Shown: piece by piece, positions 53,812 to 63,873 of the stretch
Layout of the letters: every line of letters starts with the position of its first letter
Numbering within the stretch: position 1 is the first letter of the stretch
NCBI RefSeq assembly: GCF_001831495.1
Contig: NZ_CP017689.1
Coordinates: 2,790,001-2,854,000, forward strand
DNA: 64,000 bases
Direction: 5' to 3'
Origin: Thalassotalea crassostreae
GTDB taxonomy: Bacteria > Pseudomonadota > Gammaproteobacteria > Enterobacterales > Alteromonadaceae
Position numbers and translations under genes: made by a program
Notes under the pieces: model-generated
The model's database searches: none
What the model saw: the letters and a program-made list of their open reading frames with translations, nothing else
What the model was told of the DNA's origin: nothing

Positions 53812-54669
53812 TTAGCGACTGCTTTTAAGGGAGAGACTATTCAAATACAGTTTTGGGTTAACAATATTTTTTAACATCACGTCATCCGGAAGACAGTCAT
53901 CATCGACGTAATCGACATAATTTGCCGACGAGTCGAATACCAAAATATCTAAGGCTAATCGGTCCAAACCGTATAACCCCCGATGGATCATATCCGCAGA
54001 AAACAACAATAAATCCCCTGCCGCAAGTTTAATTTTTTCACCACCACTAATCTCATCTGAACTCAATTTTCCATTGACTTCTTGGCGCACCGCAAACTCT
54101 TCCTCATTATCCCATCGTTTATGGGTACCAGGAATAAGTTCAATGCCTAGTTCGTCAAATAGCGGCACCCTCAGATGCAAAACTTGTGAGTTGGTGATCA
54201 CTTGTTTTTGATCTTCGACATCAAAATCATATTGGCAATCTCGATGCCAAAAATTTTTTTGCATTGGGTTTACCGGATTAAAAAATAATTGGGTATTCAT
54301 GAAAGCGGGTTTATCGGGTATCAGTGATTCAATAGTCTTCATCATCTTTTCTGAACTGATAAAGTTAAAAAGCGTCACCCGTTCATCGTTGTCTAAATAC
54401 TGACTGCCAGTAATCAACGATGAGTTGAACGCCTCTTGTTGATAAAACTCGAGATTATCTTGTTTCCATAAATGGTGGAATTTTAATACAACGATTTTTA
54501 GCGCTGCTATTTCTGCAGCGCTAAAAAAATTACGAAACACAAAATAACCTTGTTGAGCATAGCTAAGGTTTAATTGACTAAGACTTAATTGGTTAAGGCT
54601 TAATTGGTTAAGGCTTAATTGGTTAAGGCTTAATTGGTTAAGGCTTAATTGATTAATACTATTATCCAT
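53812..54669 (-). CDS. PhyH-type Fe(II)/2-oxoglutarate dioxygenase with repeat N-terminus
   Basis: 285 residues from the ATG at 54669 (a TTG lies one codon upstream). Iron ligands His-x-Asp in WHRDCQ (~142-144) and His in DMIHRGLYG (~229); an Arg follows in GLDRLALDI. These fit phytanoyl-CoA hydroxylase-like enzymes; substrate unknown. Residues ~6-35 are five exact NQLSL repeats plus one degenerate SQLNL, encoded by a 15-bp minisatellite, just before the domain start. 29 bp after the TonB receptor gene stop, so probably cotranscribed with it. Confidence 0.83.
   Translation of the reverse strand: MDNSINQLSLNQLSLNQLSLNQLSLNQLSLSQLNLSYAQQGYFVFRNFFSAAEIAALKIVVLKFHHLWKQDNLEFYQQEAFNSSLITGSQYLDNDERVTLFNFISSEKMMKTIESLIPDKPAFMNTQLFFNPVNPMQKNFWHRDCQYDFDVEDQKQVITNSQVLHLRVPLFDELGIELIPGTHKRWDNEEEFAVRQEVNGKLSSDEISGGEKIKLAAGDLLLFSADMIHRGLYGLDRLALDILVFDSSANYVDYVDDDCLPDDVMLKNIVNPKLYLNSLSLKSSR
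54565..54654 (-). repeat. In-frame 15-bp minisatellite in the PhyH gene
   Basis: Unit AACCAATTAAGCCTT (minus strand), encoding NQLSL, five near-exact units and one decayed unit. Unit length is a multiple of three, so copy-number changes keep the frame. Confidence 0.9.
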
Positions 54670-54698
54670 CAACGATTAAGATCCTATGTCTATTAATG

Positions 54699-56783
54699 CT
54701 AATCACCTAACTGAAAACGCACACCGGCATTAACAGTAAAACCATCATTTCGTGACCAAATATCTGTGGTCCAGCGTCCACTCGCGGCTTGCTCAGGTAA
54801 TAGCAGAGAATCTTCTTTAGTTTGTCTGATATTTAGCAAATTTTCAGCATTGACGAAGTAACTAACTTTGCCGACAGTAATTTGCCCTAATAAGCCCAAA
54901 TGCCAATAAGGTTCACTACGATCCCGATATGGATTATTCTCAAGGTGCTGTGTACCAGTGTAATATGCCTCAAAACCTATTACATAACTGCCGTGCTCTT
55001 CTTTCATCACCACAAGCCCTGCGGAGTGCTCTGGTGTTAGAGTTAATGGTTCTAGGCCAAAACCACTATTATTTTCTTTAGTTGCATCTGTATATAAATA
55101 ACTTCCTGTAAACTTAATATCTTGCCAGCGATAACGAAGTAATAACTCGGCACCTTTAATTTTACTTGTACCATCGGCATTGACTATTTGAACTTGCTGT
55201 TGCGTTGGATCAACCACGCCACCTATTTCCACAAGCTCTGTAACATTGTCAATTTCTGAATTGAAAAACGTTACGCTGCTCTCGACACTATCCCACATAT
55301 AGCTAATATCTATCGAGGCGGTCGATGCACGCTCTTCCTCTAAGTTATCAAGCGGTGCAAGGCGAGATAAACCCACTTCATCTATGTCTTCAATAAATGG
55401 CGTTGGCGCATAGTAGCCTTGCCCGTATGCTCCACGGAAAATCCAGCTGCTTGGGCTGTACAACATTGATATGCGTGGACTTACTTGCGTGCCATACTCG
55501 CTATGGTCATCTGCTCTGGCACTAAATGACAGTGACACGTCTTCATTTACTTCGTAATCTATTTGAGAAAATATACCAGGGACTTGATAATCGTAATCAA
55601 ACTCAGGATAAGTATCTGAATAAAACTGATCTGATTGCAGAGCGACACCAATCAACCACGCAGTTTGCTCAGAATAACCCGACAAGCTTGATTCGATTAA
55701 ATAACTTTCATGGTTATCGTCTTCGAAAATAGCGCCGTATTGATGTTCGTGTTCTTGATTCATCGCTGAGCCTCGAACATTGATATTCAGTACATCGCCA
55801 AGCGCTTGGTCATAGATAAAGCCAATATCCGTTCTCAATGTGTCTTGGGCTTGCACAAATTGGCTGCCATCGGGTAGTGTAGCGTTACCTTTGGTACCAC
55901 CATTTCTTTGTTCCGACATTATGCCAAGGGTAAGGTATAGATTGGCGCCGTCGTCATTTTGCCAATAAAAACGAGGACGAACACTACCGCGCTCATAACC
56001 AGCCATATCAATCCAACCATCATCGTCTAAGTCTTCTTCTTTTTGATGATGAAGACCAGCCGTTATTGATGCACTCAAAGTATCGCTAAGTGGCGTTGCA
56101 AAATATGATGTTAAGTCTTGGCCATCTTTAGAAGTCACATTAACCAATACTTCTCCCTCGAATTCATCCCTTGGCGTGCGAGAAATCAAATTAATTACCC
56201 CACCCAGCGCAGAGCCGCCATACAGTGATGATGCCGAACCTTTAATGATTTCAACATTGGCAAGATCTGTCGGCGGAATTTGTAAAAGACCAATAGATGC
56301 GGTTTGACCGCCGTATAAAGGTAATCCATCGCTCAAGAGTTGAGTGTATCGGCCATAGAGGCTCTGTAATCTAATATTAGCGCTACCTAAACTCGGTGAT
56401 GTTGTTTGCACTCTAACACCGCCGGTTTCCGCCACTAACATTGAAATATTACCAGGGCGCATTATTGCTTTTTCTTGGATTTCTTCACCGTTGATGATTT
56501 CAGTACGAGTAGCTGATTCGGTAACTATGCGGCCTAATCGCGATGCTCTTACTTGAATTCTTTCAATACCACCTTCGTCATGATGATCATGATGGCCGTG
56601 CTCGTCTTCATGCCCTTCTTCATGAGCCTCTTCATCCCTTTCTTCATGGCCATGCTCTTGTTCATTATGCTGTTCAAGATGCTGTTGAACTTCGCCTGTA
56701 TGAAGGTGTTCATTTTCACTTGCATATAAGGAACCAGGGATTAGCAGTGATGCAAGGGTGAGTTTAATACTTTGTTTAATCAT
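54699..56783 (-). CDS. TonB-dependent receptor with His-rich N-terminus
   Basis: 694 residues. Signal peptide of ~21 residues, then a segment of about 50 residues (22-73) packed with His, Glu and Asp (HGHEERDEEAHEEGHEDEH then HHDHHDEGG), the TonB box region IERIQVRASR, a plug domain (SASSLYGGSALGGVINLIS) and a barrel ending with GVRFQLGD. The His-rich segment suggests capture of a transition metal (Zn, Cu or Ni) before import. AGG before the start. It lies between a Cys-rich protein and a PhyH dioxygenase. Confidence 0.86.
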   Translation of the reverse strand: MIKQSIKLTLASLLIPGSLYASENEHLHTGEVQQHLEQHNEQEHGHEERDEEAHEEGHEDEHGHHDHHDEGGIERIQVRASRLGRIVTESATRTEIINGEEIQEKAIMRPGNISMLVAETGGVRVQTTSPSLGSANIRLQSLYGRYTQLLSDGLPLYGGQTASIGLLQIPPTDLANVEIIKGSASSLYGGSALGGVINLISRTPRDEFEGEVLVNVTSKDGQDLTSYFATPLSDTLSASITAGLHHQKEEDLDDDGWIDMAGYERGSVRPRFYWQNDDGANLYLTLGIMSEQRNGGTKGNATLPDGSQFVQAQDTLRTDIGFIYDQALGDVLNINVRGSAMNQEHEHQYGAIFEDDNHESYLIESSLSGYSEQTAWLIGVALQSDQFYSDTYPEFDYDYQVPGIFSQIDYEVNEDVSLSFSARADDHSEYGTQVSPRISMLYSPSSWIFRGAYGQGYYAPTPFIEDIDEVGLSRLAPLDNLEEERASTASIDISYMWDSVESSVTFFNSEIDNVTELVEIGGVVDPTQQQVQIVNADGTSKIKGAELLLRYRWQDIKFTGSYLYTDATKENNSGFGLEPLTLTPEHSAGLVVMKEEHGSYVIGFEAYYTGTQHLENNPYRDRSEPYWHLGLLGQITVGKVSYFVNAENLLNIRQTKEDSLLLPEQAASGRWTTDIWSRNDGFTVNAGVRFQLGD

Positions 56784-56894
56784 TTTTTGCCTAAAATACT
56801 TTGGGTCTACAAATTACTGTTCACTACTTAGCCGTAAAGCTAAATAATGTTCTAAAAGATACGAATAATTGACAGCGAATTAACGCCATTGTTT

Positions 56895-57263
56895 TTAAGT
56901 AATAATTGGCGGCCGATAAAGTGAATTAGAGACAGAGCAAGGCTGTATTAATTGATGGATGTTTAAAGTTTCAGAGGTGACTTCTGAATGAAGAATAGTG
57001 ATGCTAGCGCTAAAATAAACAACTGAATTACAAGCATTTGCGATACAGCTGCAATCTAAACTGCAACATTCTATACCACAGCAATCATCATGTTCGTCGA
57101 GATTAGAGTCGGTGTTAACTTCAGCTTTTATTTCAGCCTTAGACAGGATTGAATGCTCATCACCGGAATCACAAGGAATAGCCGTATTAAAAGCCATTGC
57201 TTGGCCAATAAAGGCAACAAACATTATGGTCAATACAAATACTTTTGAAATAGCCCTAAGCAT
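56895..57263 (-). CDS. Cys-rich small exported protein, possibly metal-related (CopL/DUF2946-like)
   Basis: 122 residues. Signal peptide of ~24 residues (ending GQAMAF). A central Cys cluster DDCCGIECCSLDCSCIANAC lies at ~60-80, preceded by acidic/His residues. The C-terminal SLYRPPI is a feature I associate with CopL/DUF2946-type proteins found near copper genes. The match is from memory only. 111 bp upstream of the His-rich TonB receptor on the same strand, and 109 bp after the RND gene. Confidence 0.6.
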   Translation of the reverse strand: MLRAISKVFVLTIMFVAFIGQAMAFNTAIPCDSGDEHSILSKAEIKAEVNTDSNLDEHDDCCGIECCSLDCSCIANACNSVVYFSASITILHSEVTSETLNIHQLIQPCSVSNSLYRPPIIT

Positions 57264-57372
57264 AGAAACCTCTAATTAACATATGCACCGTATATTAATG
57301 ATTTTTTTACTTCTCAACAATCAAAAGAGGCAAAAATAACGAATTTTTTACCTCATTTATTAAATCAAGCTA

Positions 57373-60300
57373 CTACTGCTTATCTTTTAAAGTGGCAACT
57401 AACAATGCAGGTAAAAACGTAAGCGTTAATAAGGTAGAAACCAAAATACCACTGAGTACAATAATACCAACACCTCGGTATAACTCTGTACCTTCTCCTG
57501 GAATAAGCACTAATGGTGCCAAACCAAAAATGGTAGTCGCCGTCGACATTAAAATAGGCTTAAGTCGTTTATTTAATGCTTGCATTACCGCAGCTTTAAC
57601 CTGCATGCCTTGCTCAATAATACCGCGTCTAGTTTGATCAACAATTAAGATCGGGTTGTTTACCACCGTGCCAAGTAAAATCAAAAATCCAAGCATAGTG
57701 ATCATGTCAAAAGGCAAATGAAAAGCAGCAATGCCAATACTGTTTAGTACTGCGTTAATCGCATTAACGGTTACTAATCCAAGTAAGCCCCCTGCCATTC
57801 CTAATGGTACAGTGGCTAAGATAAATAGAGGGTAACGCCAATGACTGAATATCGCGACCAGTAATAAGAAACATAAAACCAAAGCGATGACAAAGTTGCT
57901 CGACAATGACGCCTTAGTTTCTTCAAGTTGATCGGCAGCGCCACTAATACTCACTTTTATGCCTTGAGCAATTTTACCCTGTTGCCAAAGTGTTGGAAGA
58001 AGCTCTTCTCTGATTTTTTCCTCTGCAATTTCTAACGCGACATTTCTTGGCGGAATAATATAAACGGTAACTGTACGATTACCGTCTATACGTCGCACTG
58101 AATTGCTATTTTGGCTTTCTACTAGGTCTGCTAACGCATTAAGTGGCAGCACATTACCTTGCGGCGTCACCAATGGCGTATCTGCCAGCTGGGTTAGGTT
58201 CTGCTCGTTGCCGGCGCCACTGAACAAAAAAATATCGACTTTATCATCGTTTAAAATGAACTCATCGACATAAGCACCGTCACTCATTGCCGCAACCGCA
58301 TAACCAAAATCATTATTGCTAAAGCCAAGTTCAGCAAGACGTTGCCAGCGAGGCTTAATTTCAATTAATGGTTGATCAAGCGTTAATGATCTTGGCTCTG
58401 AATTAATTTGAGGCTGGTCGAATACAACGCTCGCTTGTTGATAAACCGCTTCTGCTGCTTGATATAATTCAGTGATATTGTTGCCTGCTATATCGACCGC
58501 AACCGCTCTAGTCCCCCCATTATTACTTGAGATAATTGAACCTCGTGATGAAAAAGCCCTCATATTCTCAAAACTTCTAAACTTTTTGGTGATAGCATCC
58601 ATCATCTGATTAATATAAGTAGGATCAACAGGCGCACTTAAAAACCAAATGCGCCCTACCGATACCGACATCGAATAATACTCGAGTGGCGGCATATCAG
58701 TCTCACCAGCAATAAACGCTTCGTCACTCGCCATTACGTATTGATCAAAGTATTCTCTTAGTTCTTCACCGATGACAGCCATTTCCGACAAGTTATAATT
58801 TGGTGGCGCAATCATCATAGAAAAGGCTTTTGGCTCTTCACCTTCTGGTAGGTATTCAGCCGCTGGCATAAGCATATATGCAGCGCCTAAGATCACAACA
58901 ATAAAACTCAATGCGCAAAGCCTTGCCTTAACGACACTTTGAGTGAAATACTTGGCAAGGCTTAACCATTTTTGTGACAACTCATATTGTTTGCCCTGTT
59001 TTAAATCGGCTTTTTTACTTAGATGCGACAATGCTACTGGCACCACAAAAATAGCAACGAGCATAGACGCAATAATCGCTCCTGAAATCGCAATGGCAAT
59101 ATCAGAATAGAGCTGACCGGCTTCTTGTTGTACAAACAAAATAGGGGCAAAAACTAATACAGTTGTTGCGGTTGAAGCTAGTACCGCTGGCCAAACTTCG
59201 GTAACGCCATTAATGGCTGCTTGAATTTTACTTACACCTTGCCGCTTAGCCTGCACTATCGACTCTAATACAACGATAGTGTTATCAACGGTCATACCGA
59301 TAGCAAAAGCAACGCCTGCTAAGGAGATAACATTAATCGTACGGCCAAATGCCATTAGCGCTAAAAATGCCGCAATGGTACATAAAGGAATCCCTAAAAC
59401 TCCGACAAGTGTCGCTTTACCTGAACGCAGGAAATAAAACATTACTAAGGTGGCAAGTAAGGCGCCAATAGCAAGGTTGGTCCAAACGTTTTCTAATGAA
59501 CTTTTTACGTATTTAACATCATCACTAGTTAGAATAAGTTCTAAGCCGTTTTGTTGTAATAGGTCGCGATTGATGTCGTCAATAATCGGTAACATTGCGG
59601 TTTTAATTGCTAAAACATTCGAGCCACTTTCACGACGAACCGACAATCTTAGCGTTCGTTCGCCATCTTTAAACGACATGCTGCGAATCTCAAAATGATC
59701 AAGCTCTATATCTGCGACATCTTTTAAGTGGATATTAGCGCCATTTTTACGGCTAATGATCAACTGTTGTAATTCAGATAGCTCTTCGAAACGTCCAATA
59801 ACTCGCAACAAATAACGACTTTTTCCACTTTCGATATCACCAGCAGAGGTATCTTTATTACGCAATCGAATGGCATTTCTTAGCTCTACCAAGCTAATAT
59901 CGCGTTGCGCTAATTTGTTCGCATCTACTTTGATTTGTATTTGACGCTGTGCACCGCCATGAACGCTTACTTCAGAGACCCCTTCAACGCTTTCCATCCT
60001 AGGACGGATAAAGTCCTCTGCAAAATCACGCAGCATATCAACATCGATATTTAGTGGATTACCGGCCTGTGGCTTTAATGAAAAATGCATAAACGCATTA
60101 CCAGAAAATGAACTAGCATATAGTCTCGGCTGGTCTACATTTTCTGGGTATGAAGGCACTTGACTTAAGGCATTATTGACACGAATTAAAGCATCGTTCT
60201 CATCAACGCCAAAGGGAAATTCTAACTCGATACGTGCCGATCCCATTCCTGCATAAGAGGTCATCCGCTTTAATTGCGACAGGCCGCGTAAATAACGTTC

Positions 60301-60495
60301 TTGTTCAATGAGAATTTCTTTTTCAACATCTTGCGGGGTTGCTCCCGGCCAGCCGGTTTGAACACGTATTGTGCGTACTTCGAGATCAGGGATCATTTGT
60401 ACAGGAATTGATAAAGCGGCGACCAAGCCTAAAATAGTACTAATTAAAACGACAACAGCAACTAATATGCCTTTATGAACAGCTTGCGCTATCAT
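57373..60495 (-). CDS. RND efflux pump inner-membrane subunit
   Basis: 1040 residues with the RND layout: membrane helix at 8-28, large periplasmic loop, helices ~335-500, second loop, helices ~855-1035. The motif AGVAFAIGMTVDNTIVVLES (helix 4 with Asp used in proton relay) is present. It reads as the hydrophobe/amphiphile (AcrB/MexB-like) rather than the heavy-metal (CusA) class. Its start overlaps the fusion protein's stop by 4 bp (ATGA), so it is coupled. Substrate unknown. No outer-membrane TolC-type gene in the window. Confidence 0.88.
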   Translation of the reverse strand: MIAQAVHKGILVAVVVLISTILGLVAALSIPVQMIPDLEVRTIRVQTGWPGATPQDVEKEILIEQERYLRGLSQLKRMTSYAGMGSARIELEFPFGVDENDALIRVNNALSQVPSYPENVDQPRLYASSFSGNAFMHFSLKPQAGNPLNIDVDMLRDFAEDFIRPRMESVEGVSEVSVHGGAQRQIQIKVDANKLAQRDISLVELRNAIRLRNKDTSAGDIESGKSRYLLRVIGRFEELSELQQLIISRKNGANIHLKDVADIELDHFEIRSMSFKDGERTLRLSVRRESGSNVLAIKTAMLPIIDDINRDLLQQNGLELILTSDDVKYVKSSLENVWTNLAIGALLATLVMFYFLRSGKATLVGVLGIPLCTIAAFLALMAFGRTINVISLAGVAFAIGMTVDNTIVVLESIVQAKRQGVSKIQAAINGVTEVWPAVLASTATTVLVFAPILFVQQEAGQLYSDIAIAISGAIIASMLVAIFVVPVALSHLSKKADLKQGKQYELSQKWLSLAKYFTQSVVKARLCALSFIVVILGAAYMLMPAAEYLPEGEEPKAFSMMIAPPNYNLSEMAVIGEELREYFDQYVMASDEAFIAGETDMPPLEYYSMSVSVGRIWFLSAPVDPTYINQMMDAITKKFRSFENMRAFSSRGSIISSNNGGTRAVAVDIAGNNITELYQAAEAVYQQASVVFDQPQINSEPRSLTLDQPLIEIKPRWQRLAELGFSNNDFGYAVAAMSDGAYVDEFILNDDKVDIFLFSGAGNEQNLTQLADTPLVTPQGNVLPLNALADLVESQNSNSVRRIDGNRTVTVYIIPPRNVALEIAEEKIREELLPTLWQQGKIAQGIKVSISGAADQLEETKASLSSNFVIALVLCFLLLVAIFSHWRYPLFILATVPLGMAGGLLGLVTVNAINAVLNSIGIAAFHLPFDMITMLGFLILLGTVVNNPILIVDQTRRGIIEQGMQVKAAVMQALNKRLKPILMSTATTIFGLAPLVLIPGEGTELYRGVGIIVLSGILVSTLLTLTFLPALLVATLKDKQ

Positions 60496-61562
60496 GAATT
60501 TTTACCTTGGTTTATCGTCACTTTACTGCCCACTGTTAGTACAGGGACACCGCTCACTATCACCGGAAATTCTGTCGAAATCCCAGTAACTGCTACGTTA
60601 TCGCCCTGTAGTTCTACCACAGAAATAACAACATTTTTAGCAACCCCATTATCAACAATAAAAATACTGCGACCACCATCAGGGTGATATTTAATGGCTG
60701 ACTTAGGTAACCAAACTACGTCAGTTGAACTCGATGGTAAGGTAAGTTGCACTTTCGTTGACATGCCAACAACTAAGCCTGCATTTGCTTCAATATCTAC
60801 CCAAGCGGTCAATGCCCGGCTGGTATTGTCGGCAACAGCAACAACACGGCTAACCTTGGCTTTAATTGGTTTGATATGGCTAAAATCAGGTATTACTAAC
60901 ACATCAATATCTTTCGATTTTGATTTAGCTGCGGAAATAGCTCCATAGTACTCTTGCGGCACTGACACATTCACTCGTAACTGCTGATCGCCAACGAGTG
61001 TCAACACCGTTGTTTGCTGTGTAACCCATTCACCTAAGTCAATATTTCGATTTGAAATGACACCACTAAACGGCGCGAACAAACTATGCCTTGCTAACTC
61101 TTCTTGACGATGAGCTAATTCTGCTTTTGCTCCGGCAAAGCGAGCTTTAGCGATAGCAAGAACTGATTGACGCTCACCGACTAAGGTTTTTTCAATAACG
61201 TTTTTGTCCGATAGTTCGACGACTTCATCTAGTAAACGTTGTGCTTCTTTCATTGTGGCTTGAGTCGCTTGCACAGCCGCGCGAGCTTGGTCAACATTAA
61301 TACGAGCTAACTTATCATCAAGTACAATAAGCTTTTGTCCCTTGTTAACAACATCCCCAGCATCTACCAATAAACTTGCGACTACCCCCGATTGCAAAGG
61401 TGCTAAACGCGAATTTTGTTTCGCTTCGACCGTCCCTGATAGCGAAAGAACTTTATTGGATTGACTAAATTGTGGATAAACTACATCAACAACAGCGTTA
61501 TTTTCCGCGTAAACAACGGTATTGCCAACCAATAAAAGAATAAATGTGAAGATTCGTGACAT
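60492..61562 (-). CDS. RND periplasmic adaptor (membrane fusion protein)
   Basis: 356 residues. Signal peptide (LLLVGNTVVYAEN), then a lipoyl-like half (VEAKQNSRLAPLQSGVV), coiled-coil hairpin (~90-155), a second lipoyl half (LFAPFSGVISNRNIDLGEWV) and beta-barrel domains. This links the inner-membrane pump to an outer-membrane channel. Directly coupled by 4-bp overlap to the RND gene. Confidence 0.88.
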   Translation of the reverse strand: MSRIFTFILLLVGNTVVYAENNAVVDVVYPQFSQSNKVLSLSGTVEAKQNSRLAPLQSGVVASLLVDAGDVVNKGQKLIVLDDKLARINVDQARAAVQATQATMKEAQRLLDEVVELSDKNVIEKTLVGERQSVLAIAKARFAGAKAELAHRQEELARHSLFAPFSGVISNRNIDLGEWVTQQTTVLTLVGDQQLRVNVSVPQEYYGAISAAKSKSKDIDVLVIPDFSHIKPIKAKVSRVVAVADNTSRALTAWVDIEANAGLVVGMSTKVQLTLPSSSTDVVWLPKSAIKYHPDGGRSIFIVDNGVAKNVVISVVELQGDNVAVTGISTEFPVIVSGVPVLTVGSKVTINQGKNS

Positions 61563-61761
61563 CAGGCTCTGCCTTGTAATTTTTATTTAAAAAAAACTAT
61601 TGTGTTAAGAATAATTGTTGTCAAAGTAAATTGCATTTAATGTTTATCTAAGTAGTTAAATTTTTTAGATAAATTTAAGTATCACCATAAAATCAAATTG
61701 TGCAAAGTTTAACTTAATTAATTTTAAAGAATCGTATCAGTTAATGTTAAGACGCGGGTCT

Positions 61762-62907
61762 TTACTTATTTTCATTCTGCAAATTACGGTAAACGGAAGG
61801 ACTATGACCAACGATCTTTTTAAACGCAGTATTGAATGTTGATTTCGAATTAAAGCCAACATCTAGGGCAATATTGGTAACCAACTCATTTGTTTCTTGT
61901 AAAGCTTGTTTCGCCGCTTCAATACGAAAACCATTCACAAATTGGAAAAAGTTGGTGTGTAAGAACTGCGACAGTGTTTCTGAAATATGATTTTCAGTTT
62001 CCGAGATTGATTCAGATAGTTTATTAAGAGATAAACTATCTTGTAAAAATAATTGCTCTGTTTGCATCGCTGTCTCGAGTTTTAATGCTATTTCTTGCAT
62101 CTTTTCATCGCTAAGTATCGCCGTTCGACTTTGTTTAAACGCATTAGTCTGAGGTTCGCTTTTATCCGATTCCTTTAGTACTTTTTGAGCTAATGCTTTT
62201 TGAATAAATATGGCCAATGCAATCACTTCAAAAATTGGTAATAATTTTCCAGAGCCAAACCAATGCCAACCCAATGCCCCTAAAGCAAACTCGGCGGCAT
62301 ACATTAGCCATATTGCTCCCCAAATAATTAATACTGGTTTAAACCAATCTAAAGCGCATTGCTCTATATCGGAAAAACGTTCCATTAATTGTTGTAAGTG
62401 TCGATTATGAAGTTTTAATGCTAACACTAAAAATATCACGGTAAACGAAATGAATAAAATGGTCGCGAACAGGCAGGTATACACTGCAATTTTCCAAAGT
62501 TCAGGATCTCTTGTTGTAGGATCTGCTAAGGCTAACTTTTCAGCCGGACTGATCAACAACATAAATGGCATCATTGCTAATACAACGAGAATAGGCCCTG
62601 AGAAAGTAAGTGCTAATAACGATTTACTGATCGCTTTGTCAGGCGACATTGTTGCATGAGCATAAAAATAAAACGCTGGCCCTAATAACACTCTAAATGG
62701 GAGTTGTGTACCTGCTAAAACTGGTGCATAAACATAAGCACCAGAATATATAAATAATTCGCCAGCCAAATGGAACAACAATAATAATAACAAACCTTTA
62801 AAGAACATATTTTGCCTTACATTTGGCCTATTGAAAGCCTCGAATAATGCAAATACAGTCATTCCCATCATGCAGGAATATAAAATTGTCGGTAAAAGGT
62901 TAACCAT
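61762..62907 (-). CDS. AraC-type regulator with N-terminal membrane domain
   Basis: 381 residues. About seven hydrophobic helices in the first ~240 residues (from LPTILYSCMMGMTVFALFEAF to LLPIFEVIALAIFIQKAL), then a C-terminal AraC helix-turn-helix domain (~275-381) with KLSESISETENHISETLSQF and ALDVGFNSKSTFNTAFKKIVGHSPSVYR. The regulator would sense a membrane or external signal and act while membrane-bound. 200 bp upstream of the RND adaptor on the same strand, so control of that pump is plausible. Confidence 0.83.
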   Translation of the reverse strand: MVNLLPTILYSCMMGMTVFALFEAFNRPNVRQNMFFKGLLLLLLFHLAGELFIYSGAYVYAPVLAGTQLPFRVLLGPAFYFYAHATMSPDKAISKSLLALTFSGPILVVLAMMPFMLLISPAEKLALADPTTRDPELWKIAVYTCLFATILFISFTVIFLVLALKLHNRHLQQLMERFSDIEQCALDWFKPVLIIWGAIWLMYAAEFALGALGWHWFGSGKLLPIFEVIALAIFIQKALAQKVLKESDKSEPQTNAFKQSRTAILSDEKMQEIALKLETAMQTEQLFLQDSLSLNKLSESISETENHISETLSQFLHTNFFQFVNGFRIEAAKQALQETNELVTNIALDVGFNSKSTFNTAFKKIVGHSPSVYRNLQNENK

Positions 62908-63042
62908 GCTTTGGCCAAATATAATGATTCTTAATGCGTTAAAAGATTATAAAGTTAAATCGACGCTGAATCTACAATCTGACTAATTGAGAGTTCAATA
63001 CCTTAAATAAGCTATTCTATAGCTATTAAATAGCGATGATTA

Positions 63043-63468
63043 TTATGTAGTTTCCGCTACAACTTTCTTCCACGTGAATGCCAAATAAATAATAAATAGA
63101 CCTGTAAAAATCTCAATTGTACTAAAAAATTTATAATGCAGTGTACTGCCGCCCATGGTTAACGTAAACGCTTGCACTGAGGTGGTAAAAATACCTGTGA
63201 TGATATTAAGATACTTATTTAGTTTGAATGTTAAATACCTAGACAAGACGATCATAATTAATGGCACTTGCATGATAAAAGCAAACATTAACAAAAATTC
63301 TTCGGTGATCTTCATACCACCAACGTCGCCTGACAAAAACGCTTTTAGATAGGGAGCGAGGTGCATAGTAAATACATCGCAATAGATATAGTTCACCGTT
63401 AGAAAAATCCACAGTACAGATAAAAGTTGCTCTCGATTACCGTCGAAGTTAAAAATTTTCATATTCAT
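63043..63468 (-). CDS. Small four-helix membrane protein (DUF6326-like)
   Basis: 141 residues with four hydrophobic segments (~14-32, 58-76, 88-107, 115-133). Starts NREQLLSVLWIFLTVNYIYCDVFTMHLAPYLKAFLSG, which I associate with the DUF6326 group of small membrane proteins; function unknown. AGGA before the ATG. It is upstream of the AraC-type regulator on the same strand, 135 bp apart. Confidence 0.65.
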   Translation of the reverse strand: MNMKIFNFDGNREQLLSVLWIFLTVNYIYCDVFTMHLAPYLKAFLSGDVGGMKITEEFLLMFAFIMQVPLIMIVLSRYLTFKLNKYLNIITGIFTTSVQAFTLTMGGSTLHYKFFSTIEIFTGLFIIYLAFTWKKVVAETT

Positions 63469-63873
63469 TCCTGTATAAAGTTTATTAGCTTTAGTTTTGT
63501 TTTTAGTGATAGAACTTGGTTTTGATATGAAAAGTGCCCTAATTTAGAGGTGTTGTCGTTCAAATGGGCATATTCGAACGTTTTATTGCATTTATTTTTA
63601 GATTTTTAAACAAAAGCTATAATTTTGCTATCACAGTCAATCTAGATTCTATCTTTTCAAAATTTTCTTATTTACTTTTAAGCTGAACTCTAAATCCGCC
63701 TTAACAATCAGCCCTGCCATTTATGCATGCGTTTATTGAAGATTTTGGATAATAAAGATTTTGCCAAATATTTTATTCATTATTCGTGCAAATGGGCCCA
63801 TTAAGGCGATCAAAAAAATATCTTTAGATATGTTAAGTCAAATTTTCATAAAAATTATAAATAGGAAAAATCG
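63469..63873. other. Gap between divergent small membrane proteins
   Basis: 405 bp without a gene. AT-rich, with a perfect 12-bp palindrome AATGGGCCCATT at 63791-63802 and a similar AAATGGGCAT near 63563. No convincing promoter seen. Confidence 0.45.

Noticed and set aside
57373..61562. Heavy-metal RND (Cus/Czc) efflux system
   Set aside because: The helix-4 motif and adaptor look like the drug/amphiphile class; the metal idea rests only on the neighbouring His- and Cys-rich proteins.
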